A stretch of 64,000 nt of DNA, from positions 3,162,001-3,226,000 of the forward strand of contig NZ_CP093342.1 of the NCBI RefSeq assembly GCF_022637555.1. The letters run 5' to 3'. The stretch is from Microbacterium sp. H1-D42. GTDB lineage: Bacteria > Actinomycetota > Actinomycetes > Actinomycetales > Microbacteriaceae. Shown piece by piece: positions 18,023 to 26,600 of this stretch. The translations under genes and the position numbers were made by a program. The notes beneath the pieces were generated by a model. The model had not been told where the DNA came from and did no database searches. It worked only from the letters and a program-made list of their open reading frames with translations. The stretch's first letter is position 1. Every line of letters starts with the position of its first letter.

Positions 18023-19222
18023 ATGAGAATCACCCGCATTGAGACGCTCCGTCCCGCGGTCCAATCGAATCTGCTGTTCGTCCTGGTCACCGCCGACGAT
18101 GGAACAGTCGGGCTCGGTGAGTCCTTCTTCGGCGCGGCCGCCGTCGAGGCGTACATCCACGAGACTGCGGGCCCCATCCTGCTCGCCATGCCCGATGCCA
18201 ACCCCGAAGCAGCCTCGGCTGCGATGCGCCCCTACTTGGGGTTCCAGGGTGGCAGCATCGAGACCCGCGGCAACGCCGCGCTCGAGCTCGCGCTGTGGGA
18301 TGCCCTCGGCAAGCGATCCGGCCTGAGCCTGAACCGCCTGCTGGGCGGCCCCGTCCGCACTGAGCTGCGCACGTACAACACCTGCGCCGGCGCCGACTAC
18401 GTGCGCACGACCACGCAGCAGAGCTCGAGCAACTGGGGTCTGCGCGGCGAGCAGGCCGGCGAGCTCGACGATCTCGACGCCTTCCTCAATCGCCCTGGCC
18501 GGCTCGCCCAGAGCCTGCTGAGCGAGGGCATCACCGCGATGAAGGTCTGGCCGTTCGACCGCGCCGCCGAGCGCACGCACGGCACGGACATCTCCTCGGC
18601 AGAGCTCGACGCAGGCCTCAACGTGCTCGCGGACATCCGGGATGCCGTCGGCGATCGCATGGACGTGATGCTCGAGCTGCACGGCCTATGGCACCGTGCC
18701 CCCGTCACTCGGATCCTGAAAGAGGCACAGCAGTTCAACCTCTTCTGGGCGGAAGATCCCATCCGCCCAGACTCCATCGACGCGCTCCGACGACTCAGAG
18801 ACGACATCTCCGTGCCAATCGCCACCGGCGAGACGGCAGGAGGCCGCCGCGGCTTCATGCCATTGCTTGAGGCGGGCGTCATCGATTACGCAACGGTCGA
18901 TGTGCAATGGTCTGGGGGTATCAGCGAAGCCCGCAAGGTCGCCGCACTCGCCGATGCCTACGGGGTGCCGATCGCCCCGCACGACTGCACCGGACCCGCC
19001 ACGCTGGCCGCCTGCGCGCACCTGACGGCAAGCCAGCCGAACGGACTCATCCAGGAGACCGTCCGGGCTTTCCTGCGCACCTGGTATTCGGACTTGGTCA
19101 TCGGGCTGCCGGGGATGAGCGGTTCAACCATGGCGGTGAGCGACGAACCCGGCCACGGCATCTCGATCCGCCCGGAGCTGCTCGGCACCAGCGCCTTCAC
19201 ACGTCGCGTCTCCGCGAGCTGA
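18023..19222 (+). CDS. Enolase-superfamily sugar-acid dehydratase (mandelate racemase group)
   Basis: A 399-residue enzyme with the capping domain and barrel of the mandelate racemase/muconate lactonizing superfamily. Metal-ligand positions are seen in MLELHG, WAEDPI and ATGET, the Lys strand in MKVWPFD, and the catalytic His in PHDCTGP. In this operon it most likely dehydrates an aldonic acid to a 2-keto-3-deoxy acid, as arabinonate or xylonate dehydratases of this superfamily do. Start ATG 18023 has GAAAGG six bases upstream; the longer open frame to 17879 crosses the promoter. The exact sugar acid cannot be read from sequence. Confidence 0.88.
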   Translation: MRITRIETLRPAVQSNLLFVLVTADDGTVGLGESFFGAAAVEAYIHETAGPILLAMPDANPEAASAAMRPYLGFQGGSIETRGNAALELALWDALGKRSGLSLNRLLGGPVRTELRTYNTCAGADYVRTTTQQSSSNWGLRGEQAGELDDLDAFLNRPGRLAQSLLSEGITAMKVWPFDRAAERTHGTDISSAELDAGLNVLADIRDAVGDRMDVMLELHGLWHRAPVTRILKEAQQFNLFWAEDPIRPDSIDALRRLRDDISVPIATGETAGGRRGFMPLLEAGVIDYATVDVQWSGGISEARKVAALADAYGVPIAPHDCTGPATLAACAHLTASQPNGLIQETVRAFLRTWYSDLVIGLPGMSGSTMAVSDEPGHGISIRPELLGTSAFTRRVSAS

Positions 19223-19241
19223 GATTGGCAGGATGGCTAGC

Positions 19242-20309
19242 ATGCGCGCACTTCGATGGCACGGCAGACGCGACTTGCGGGTCGACGAGATCGCACGACC
19301 GACAGCGGGCACACATCAGGCAGTCGTGCGCGTGGAGAGGGTCGGGCTTTGCGGAACCGATCTGGAAGAGTACCTGCACGGGCCGGTGGATATCCCCTCG
19401 GGCACCCCGCATCACCGTTCGGGTGCGATCGCGCCGCTCACCATCGGACATGAGGTCGTCGGCATCGTCGCTGAATGCCCGAGCGATCCCTCACTCGTCG
19501 GACAGCGCGTGATCCCCGATGTGGTCGAAGGATGCGGTGAGTGCTTCTGGTGCCAGCGGCATGAAGAGGGCCTCTGCCCTGATCTCGTGGTGCTCGGCCA
19601 GCACGCCGATGGCGGCCTGGCGGAGTACATGGTCTGTCGTGCGGCCACCCTCGTTCCGGTGCCGGACACGCTCTCACCCGACACCGCCGCGTTCGCCGAG
19701 CCGACGGCGGTCGCCGCCCGCGCGGTCGCCAAGGCCGGCGATCTGCGTGGCACGACAGTCATCGTCGTCGGAGCCGGAGTCGTCGGCAATCTCATCGCGC
19801 AGGTCGCGCGTGGCCATGGCGCGCTCGTCATCACCCAAGACCCCGCACCGCACCGCCGCGAGATCGCCGCGACGATGGGCTTCGCGACGGCCGCAGAGCG
19901 CCACGAGTCCGCGCAGTTGTGCGCCGAGCACAGTGCCGGCCGCCTGGCCGATGTCGTCTTCGAATGCGCGGGGCGACAGCAGTCCCTCGACGATGCCATC
20001 TCGTTGACTCGCCGCGGCGGCACGACCGTGCTTGTTGGACTCGATCCCGAACCCGCGGCCTTTCCGTGGCGCGATGTCGTCCTCGGCGAGAAGCGACTGA
20101 TCGGCACGGCAGCGCACATGTGGGACGTCGACGTGCTCGCAGCCGTGCGGCTGCTGGCATCCGGCGTCGTCGACCCGAGTCCGCTGCTGAGTCGGGTGGT
20201 GGCGATGGATGCTGCCGCAAGCGCCTTGGATGAGCTCGCCGCCCCGAACCACCTGGCGAAGGTGCTGGTCGACCCGCAGATGCACAGCGCAGAAGGAGCG
20301 AACGCATGA
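19242..20309 (+). CDS. Zinc-dependent medium-chain dehydrogenase (sugar dehydrogenase-like)
   Basis: A 355-residue MDR enzyme. Counting from the upstream ATG 19233, the catalytic zinc ligands are Cys40 and the His73-Glu74 pair, and the structural zinc site is Cys101, Cys104, Cys107 and Cys115. The nucleotide fold shows VVGAGVVGN (about 176-186). I prefer ATG 19242 (MRALRWHG), which has AGG nine bases upstream; 19233 adds MAS. Its role here is probably C1 oxidation of an aldose to the lactone. It overlaps the next gene by four bases. Alternatively it could oxidise a sugar alcohol. Confidence 0.9.
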   Translation: MRALRWHGRRDLRVDEIARPTAGTHQAVVRVERVGLCGTDLEEYLHGPVDIPSGTPHHRSGAIAPLTIGHEVVGIVAECPSDPSLVGQRVIPDVVEGCGECFWCQRHEEGLCPDLVVLGQHADGGLAEYMVCRAATLVPVPDTLSPDTAAFAEPTAVAARAVAKAGDLRGTTVIVVGAGVVGNLIAQVARGHGALVITQDPAPHRREIAATMGFATAAERHESAQLCAEHSAGRLADVVFECAGRQQSLDDAISLTRRGGTTVLVGLDPEPAAFPWRDVVLGEKRLIGTAAHMWDVDVLAAVRLLASGVVDPSPLLSRVVAMDAAASALDELAAPNHLAKVLVDPQMHSAEGANA

Positions 20310-21214
20310 CATCCATCGAAGTCCTGCAGCGTGCCGAGGCGATCGTCGGCGAGGGACCGGCATGGGATGCCCGCAGCCAGACTCTGCATTGGGTCGACAT
20401 CCTCGCCGGCACCGCACACGCGACGACGCTTGAGGGCGTCACCCGGTCGTTCTCGGTCGACGGGCATCTGGCCGGCGTGCTGCCGACGGAGGATCCCGAT
20501 CAGCTGCTGCTGCTCATGCGCGACGGCTTCCGGCTGCGCAAGAGCGACGGCACTCTGCGTGATCTCGCACTCCCCCTTGCGGACCTGCCCGGCATCCGAT
20601 TCAACGACGGCAAAGTCGATCCGCGTGGTCGCGCCTTCGGCGACACGATGGCGTACGAGTGGCAGGGCGGCGACCCGATCGGCGCGCTGTACCGACTGGA
20701 CGCGGCGCCCGATGCCCTCACCGCGGCGAACCCCGCAGCGAGTGTCACCACGATCGAGTCCCCGACGCGATTGTCGAATGGAATCGGATGGTCGCCGGAC
20801 GGCCGCCTGATGTACTTCACCGACAGCGGCGCCCAGACGACCTACGTCTACGACTACGATCTCGACACCGGCACCACGCGCAACCGACGCGTATTCCTCG
20901 AGGTGCCGAAGCAGGACGGTCTGCCTGACGGACTCGCCGTCGACGACGCGGGCTGCGTGTGGATCGCGCTGCACGGCTCCGGTACGATCCGTCGGTACTC
21001 ACCCGACGCGAGGACAGACCGCACGATCGACATCCCTGCGACGCAGGTGACCAGCCTGTGCTTCATCGGACCGCGCCTCGACACAATCGCCGTCACGAGC
21101 GCCCGCTACTTGCTCGCCGACGGCGCACTCGGCACCCAGCCGCTCGCCGGCTCGGTGTTCACCTTCGACGCCAACACCACCGGGCCTGCGGCGACGCCGT
21201 GGGCACCCCGCTGA
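20306..21214 (+). CDS. SMP-30/gluconolactonase-family lactonase
   Basis: A 302-residue six-bladed propeller lactonase. Expected metal and substrate residues are present: Glu16 (GEGPAW), Asn100, Asn158 (LSNGIGW) and Asp208 (LPDGLAVD). It would hydrolyse the aldonolactone made by the upstream dehydrogenase. Start ATG 20306 overlaps the dehydrogenase stop (ATGA) and has AAGGAG upstream, so the two are translationally coupled. Confidence 0.93.
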   Translation: MTSIEVLQRAEAIVGEGPAWDARSQTLHWVDILAGTAHATTLEGVTRSFSVDGHLAGVLPTEDPDQLLLLMRDGFRLRKSDGTLRDLALPLADLPGIRFNDGKVDPRGRAFGDTMAYEWQGGDPIGALYRLDAAPDALTAANPAASVTTIESPTRLSNGIGWSPDGRLMYFTDSGAQTTYVYDYDLDTGTTRNRRVFLEVPKQDGLPDGLAVDDAGCVWIALHGSGTIRRYSPDARTDRTIDIPATQVTSLCFIGPRLDTIAVTSARYLLADGALGTQPLAGSVFTFDANTTGPAATPWAPR

Positions 21215-21261
21215 CCAGCATCCGCCACCGGCGTCTTCGCCGCTCAGAAAGGACCTGATCG

Positions 21262-22152
21262 ATGTACCTCACCCGCTATCTCGACCCTGTCACCGGCGAA
21301 GCCCGCATCGGGCTCGAGACCGAAGACAGCAGCCTGCACACCCTCTCGGTGACCGACCTGCCCGACCTGCTCGCGCAGAGCCGCGCCGAGATCGCGGCCA
21401 TCATCGCGGCCCCCGGTGCAGTTGTCGAGGGCCCCGTGCGCTGGCTGCCGCCCGTCACAGGGCGCACTGAGGTGTGGGCGGCCGGCGTCACGTACCTGCG
21501 CTCGCGCGAGGCGCGCATCGAGGAGAGCCAGGTGAAGGACGTCTACTCGAAGGTGTACGACGCCGAGCGCCCAGAGCTGTTCTTCAAGTCGCCGGCCTGG
21601 CGCGTGATGACCGACGACGAGCCGATCGGAATCCGCGCCGACAGCGAACTCAACGTCCCAGAGCCAGAGGTCGCCGTCGTCGCCAACGCCGACGGCGAGG
21701 CGATCGGCTACACGATCTGCAATGACGTCAGCTCGCGCAGCATCGAAGGCGAGAACCCGCTGTACCTGCCGCAGGCGAAGGTGTACGCCGGTGCCTGTGC
21801 TCTGCACCGTCGCATCCGTCTGGCATCCACCATCGACGATCCGCAGGATCTCGCCGTCTCGGCTTCGATCACGCGTGATGGGAAGATCGTGTGGCAGGCC
21901 GACACCTCGACGGCCCGCATGCACCGCACGTTCACAGACCTTCTCGGCTGGGCATTCCGCGGCGACCACCACCCCGAGGGCATGGTGCTGTCCACCGGAA
22001 CCGGCATCGTCCCCGACATCGACATCACCCTCGCCACCGGCGACGAAGTCGTGATCGCGGTCGACGGAATCGGCGAGCTGCGCAACACCGTCGTGGCGGG
22101 CAAGGACGCGTTCACCCCGACCGTGCTCGCTCGCGAGGTGGTCCGCCGATGA
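21262..22152 (+). CDS. FAH-fold 2-keto-3-deoxy-sugar-acid dehydratase (XylX/KdaD-like)
   Basis: A 296-residue fumarylacetoacetase-fold protein. Metal ligands fit Glu134 and Glu136 (PEPEVAVV) and Asp155 (CNDVSSR), and the SIEGENPLYLPQAKVY block is typical of the 2-keto-3-deoxypentonate dehydratases of Weimberg-type pathways. The product would be alpha-ketoglutarate semialdehyde, matching the next gene. Start ATG 21262 has AGAAAGGA upstream. A diketo-acid hydrolase is the main alternative. Confidence 0.87.
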   Translation: MYLTRYLDPVTGEARIGLETEDSSLHTLSVTDLPDLLAQSRAEIAAIIAAPGAVVEGPVRWLPPVTGRTEVWAAGVTYLRSREARIEESQVKDVYSKVYDAERPELFFKSPAWRVMTDDEPIGIRADSELNVPEPEVAVVANADGEAIGYTICNDVSSRSIEGENPLYLPQAKVYAGACALHRRIRLASTIDDPQDLAVSASITRDGKIVWQADTSTARMHRTFTDLLGWAFRGDHHPEGMVLSTGTGIVPDIDITLATGDEVVIAVDGIGELRNTVVAGKDAFTPTVLAREVVRR

Positions 22153-23549
22153 GCATCGAGCTCGACTCCACCAGCGAAGAGGTCGAACGGGCGCTCGCGA
22201 GTGCAGCCGCCGCGAGGCTGCCGTTCGGCGCGCTGTCCCCCTCACAGCGGCAGGGGATGCTGCATGCGGCCGCCGATGCGCTGACAGATGCAGCGGGCGA
22301 GTTGATCGCCATCGCGATCGAAGAGACGAACCTGACCGAGCCGCGCCTGCGTGGTGAGGTCGCCCGCACCGCCTTCCAGCTGCGCGCCTACGCGGACGCC
22401 GCCGTCGGCGCGGTGCGCGCCGAGATCGACCTGGCGGATGCTGACGCGACCCCGGCGCCCCGTCCGGACCTGCGCCTGACGAGCCGTCCGATCGGCGTGG
22501 TGCTGAACTTCGCAGCGAGCAACTTCCCCTTCGCATTCAGTGTGGCGGGCACGGACACGGCGTCTGCGCTGGCTGCCGGATGCCCGGTGATCGTCAAAGC
22601 CCACTCCGGGCATCCGCTGCTGAGTCGCGCGACGTTCAAGGTGCTGGACCGCGCGCTGCGCGCCGCTGGAGCACCAGACGGAACGGTCGGCATCGTGTTC
22701 GGCCGCGAAGCGGGCGTCACTGCGCTGCGCGATGACCGCGTGTCGGCCGCGGCCTTCACGGGATCGACCTCGGGAGGGCGGGCATTGTTCGACATCGCGA
22801 ACGCCCGGCCACGCCCGATCCCGTTCTACGGAGAACTCGGCAGCCTCAACCCGGTCGTCGTGGCGCCGTCGGCTGCGGCTGCGCGGTCGGACGAGATCCT
22901 TGCCGGATTCACCGCCTCAGTGACAGGCAGCAGCGGCCAGCTGTGCACGAAGCCGGGCGTGCTGTTCTGGCCCTCTCAGGTGCCGTTCGCCGAGCGTCTT
23001 TCGGAGCTGCTTGGGGCATCCGCCGTGCATCCGCTACTCACGCCCGGATTGCAGCGCGGCTATCAGGCGAGCGTCGACGCGGTCCTGACTGCCGGTGCGG
23101 AGCTCGTACATGGCGACCCGTCCGCCGCGACGGTCGAGGCCAGCGCGCTGCGCACCACAGCATCCGCCATCGCCGCCGCGCCGTCGGCGCTGCTCGAGGA
23201 GTGCTTCGGACCGGCCTCGCTCGTCGTCACATACGACGACGAGTCGGATCTGCTGGCCGCACTGCACGCGATGGAGGGGAACCTCACAGCGGCCGTCTTC
23301 GCTGACGCGGGCGATCACGACCTGGTGCGGGCAGTGCTGCCGGTGCTCGAAGACAACGCCGGTCGCATCCTGTGGGGGCAGTGGCCGACTGGCGTCTCGG
23401 TCACTCGTGCGCAATTTCACGGCGGCCCTTACCCCGCCACGACGAACCCGCTGCACACCAGCGTCGGCACACACGCGATCGATCGATTCCTGCGCCCGAT
23501 CACTTACCAGAACTTTCCGGAGGAGTTCTTGCCGGCGGCAGTGCGCTGA
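22149..23549 (+). CDS. 2,5-dioxopentanoate (alpha-ketoglutarate semialdehyde) dehydrogenase-like ALDH
   Basis: A 466-residue aldehyde dehydrogenase. Catalytic Cys266 lies in GSSGQLCTKPG and Glu229 in YGELGSLNP, a local sequence typical of the ketoglutarate-semialdehyde dehydrogenase subgroup. It would finish the pathway by forming alpha-ketoglutarate. Start ATG 22149 overlaps the FAH-fold gene (ATGA); an open frame back to 21891 is antisense-like shadow. It is the last gene of the operon, followed by a strong hairpin. Confidence 0.9.
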   Translation: MSIELDSTSEEVERALASAAAARLPFGALSPSQRQGMLHAAADALTDAAGELIAIAIEETNLTEPRLRGEVARTAFQLRAYADAAVGAVRAEIDLADADATPAPRPDLRLTSRPIGVVLNFAASNFPFAFSVAGTDTASALAAGCPVIVKAHSGHPLLSRATFKVLDRALRAAGAPDGTVGIVFGREAGVTALRDDRVSAAAFTGSTSGGRALFDIANARPRPIPFYGELGSLNPVVVAPSAAAARSDEILAGFTASVTGSSGQLCTKPGVLFWPSQVPFAERLSELLGASAVHPLLTPGLQRGYQASVDAVLTAGAELVHGDPSAATVEASALRTTASAIAAAPSALLEECFGPASLVVTYDDESDLLAALHAMEGNLTAAVFADAGDHDLVRAVLPVLEDNAGRILWGQWPTGVSVTRAQFHGGPYPATTNPLHTSVGTHAIDRFLRPITYQNFPEEFLPAAVR

Positions 23550-23567
23550 CGCGCCGCGTTGACAGCG

Positions 23568-23604
23568 AGAAGGGGGCGAGCCGATGACCGGCTCGCCCCC
23601 TTCT
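23568..23604. terminator. Bidirectional terminator
   Basis: Perfect 16-bp stem (AGAAGGGGGCGAGCCG with complement) and a 5-base loop, between convergent genes ending at 23549 and 23615. Symmetry means it can serve both strands; the U-run is short. Confidence 0.8.
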
Positions 23605-23614
23605 GTGTTGCGTC

Positions 23615-26600
23615 CTACTTCACCGTCACGACGACGCGCGCCTTGACGTCCGTCCCCGCGATCGTGCCGGGGGCCACGAACCAGCCGGCCTTCGCCAGCT
23701 TCTCGGCTGGAATGACGTCCCAATCGACTGCCACGACTCCGGTCGTGCCATCGCTGTAGATCGCGTCGACCGAGGCGGGCAGCGTGGGCTGCTGAGCCAC
23801 TGCGGTGGTGACCGGGGCGGCGGCCGCCTCGACCACGCCCTTGGCGCTCGCAGGACCGAACACACTCAGCTCGGCAAGGCCGACCTCACCACCCACCTTC
23901 TGGTTGTCGAAGGTGTTGTTCGGGTCGATCGTGAACTTCAGCCAGGACGTCGTGACCGGGGCATCCAACGCGATCATGTTGTCGGGCTGGCCGTCCCACT
24001 TGAGGCCGGTGACGAATTTGCTGCCACCCTCCCACTCGAGCAGACCCTCGACGACCTGGTTCACCTGGTGTCCTCGGTCGACGAAGTTGACACGGTCGAC
24101 CTTCACGTCAGAGCCGAAGTCGAGCTTGATCCACGGCGAGACATCAGACTGCTTCGACGCCCACGATGTCGCCTTGTCGCCGTCGATGGCCTTCGCCCCG
24201 ACATAACGCGAGTCCTGGTCGTCTCCGTTGGGAACGCCGTTGCGGTCGCGCACCGACGAGACGGTGACACTCGCCGTGCCGGCGATGTTGGCGCCGGTCA
24301 GTGTGAGCGCCACGGGCTCAGAGGTCACGGTCTGGCCGTCGTAGGTGACCGTCGCCCGCACGGTCGCCCCCACGGGAGCGGCCACCGGCTCGGTCAGCAC
24401 GATCGTGTTCGACGTGCCCACCTGCGCCAGGCGCGGGTCGGAGAACTCGAACTTCGTCGTCACCTCGGCGGGGTTCACCGTGGCGCCGGTGTTCACCTTC
24501 GTGGTGACCTCAGCGACAACCGGCTCACCCACCTGGATAGATCCGCTGCTCAGCGACAGCGTCGTCCCCTGCACGTAGTCCGGGAACGACAGCGTGCCGT
24601 CAGCGGCGACCTTGGCGAAGAAGAAGGTCGACGCTCGGTAGCCGTTCACGTTGGCGTTGACGGTGACCTTCGTCGAGCCCGCGGCCTTGGCCGTGATGAC
24701 GCCCTTGGCAGAGATCGATGCGACCTCCGGGTCAGCGCTGACGAGCGAGACAGCCTTCGCCGGCACCGCCACGGGCTTGCCCTCGAAGGACTCCCCCGCG
24801 ACATCGACGGTCGCCGACTGCTTGCCAGCTGCCACCTTCGGCGTCGCCGTGATGCTGGCGAGCCCACTCATCTCCTTGACCGCGTTGATCTGCACCTCGA
24901 GCACGTCGAGGGATGCCCCCGCCGACCCGTCTGGGAACGAGACACGCACGTGCTCGGCGATCCCCTTCACCGGATAGGTGTTGAACTCACCCCAGAAGAT
25001 CGATCCGCTCGGGCCGTTCGCCGTGTGCGCATCCTTCCAGGTCTCGCCATCCGTGCTCGTCTGCACGACGATCTTGCGCGGCGCGTTCGCGAAGCGCTGG
25101 GCCTCTTCGTTGAACGCGAGTCCGACGCTCGACAGATCCGTCGCCGAGTCCAGGTCGAACTGCACCCATGACGAACCGGCCGCCGACGTGCTCCAGCCCG
25201 AGCCCTTGAGGTTCTGCGAGTCGATGATGATGCCATCGGCCAGCTTCTTGGCTGCAGCGGACCCATCGCTGCTCGTGATGGTGGCCGAGGAGGCCACATC
25301 ACGCGTCGGAAGCAGGTCGAGGAACACCCGGTTGCTGGTGACGGTCTTGCCGTCCAGCTTCACTTCGGCCCACACCGCACCGCGCGTCAGGCTGTCGACC
25401 TGTGGCGTGGTGACCTTGCCGTTCGCGAAGTCGAAGGTGTCGACCTCGGTGATCGCAACCGGTACGGTCTTGGTGCCACCGTCGAGGTCGACGATGCCGG
25501 CGTGCCAGGTCACGTCTGCGGCATCGAGGCGCACGGACTGCCCGTGCCCGGAGCGACCCTCCAGCGCGTACTCGGGCTGCTCATTGATCGAGTACGTTCC
25601 GTACGTCTCCTTGCCGCCGATGCGCAGCACCGCCGATGACAGGTCGTCCCCGATGTACGCGAGGCCGTCCTTGACCGAGATCGTCACGCTCGTGCTCTTC
25701 TTGACGCTCTCAGCCTTGACCGTCACCTCGACGGTGGCCTTGCCGTCGCGGCCCGGCTTCACGAGACCGTCCTTGCTGACGTCGGCGATCTTCTTGTCGG
25801 AGGACTTGAACTTCACCTGATCCACATCCGCCGGCAGCGCCGGGTACGTCATGTAACCGCCGCCGATGAGCTGCAGACGACCCTTGTCGCGCGGCTGCGC
25901 GTCGACGGTGGCATCCGTCAGCGCGTAGCTGCGCTTCTTGGACTTCGTCTGGATCTTGATGATGGTGTCAACCGGGTCGACCGTGACGCCCGACAGGTCG
26001 AGCGCGAGTTCGGCGCCCTGCTGAGTCGCCTTGCGGACCTTGGAGCCGTCATTGAGCACGGTGACCAACGTCACCTTGTCGTCGATGCCGCCGATCGTCA
26101 GCTTTCCGTCCGGGATCGCGTCGAAGCCCGTCTTGCCGTCGGGCCCCTTCATGATGTGCAGGTAGATCGTGTTGTCGCGCTGCGTGGCATAGCCCCACTG
26201 CGGACCCTTCGATGCATTCGGGAAGGCGAACGTCTCGTAGTTGCCGCGGCCGTCATCCTCATAGCCGTAGCCGGGGAGGAAGCGCGGGGTCGTCCCCGAG
26301 ATGGATTCGAGCAGGTTGATGTCGGATGCCGGTGCGTACCAGTCCGTCATCTCATCGCGCACATCGATGAACTCCTGCGCGCCCTTGGGGTAGCGCGTGA
26401 CGATCTCTTCGGGCGAGTGCCAGTTCGGTCCTCGTCCGTCGACGATCGTCTGGTCGTTGTTGTCGGCGTAGCCGCGACCCGCGTTCATGATCGCCTCCTG
26501 CACCACGAGACGGAAGTCATCGCGCTGCGGGTAGTACGGGGAGTCCTGGTTGCGGGTGCCGAGGATCTTCCACGGCTCCATGGGCGTGCGCTTGACGAGG

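Noticed and set aside
18023..23549. L-fucose oxidation pathway ending in pyruvate and lactate
   Set aside because: Not excluded, but the short-chain 2-keto-3-deoxy-fuconate dehydrogenase expected for that route is missing, and the FAH and ALDH motifs fit the pentonate route better.
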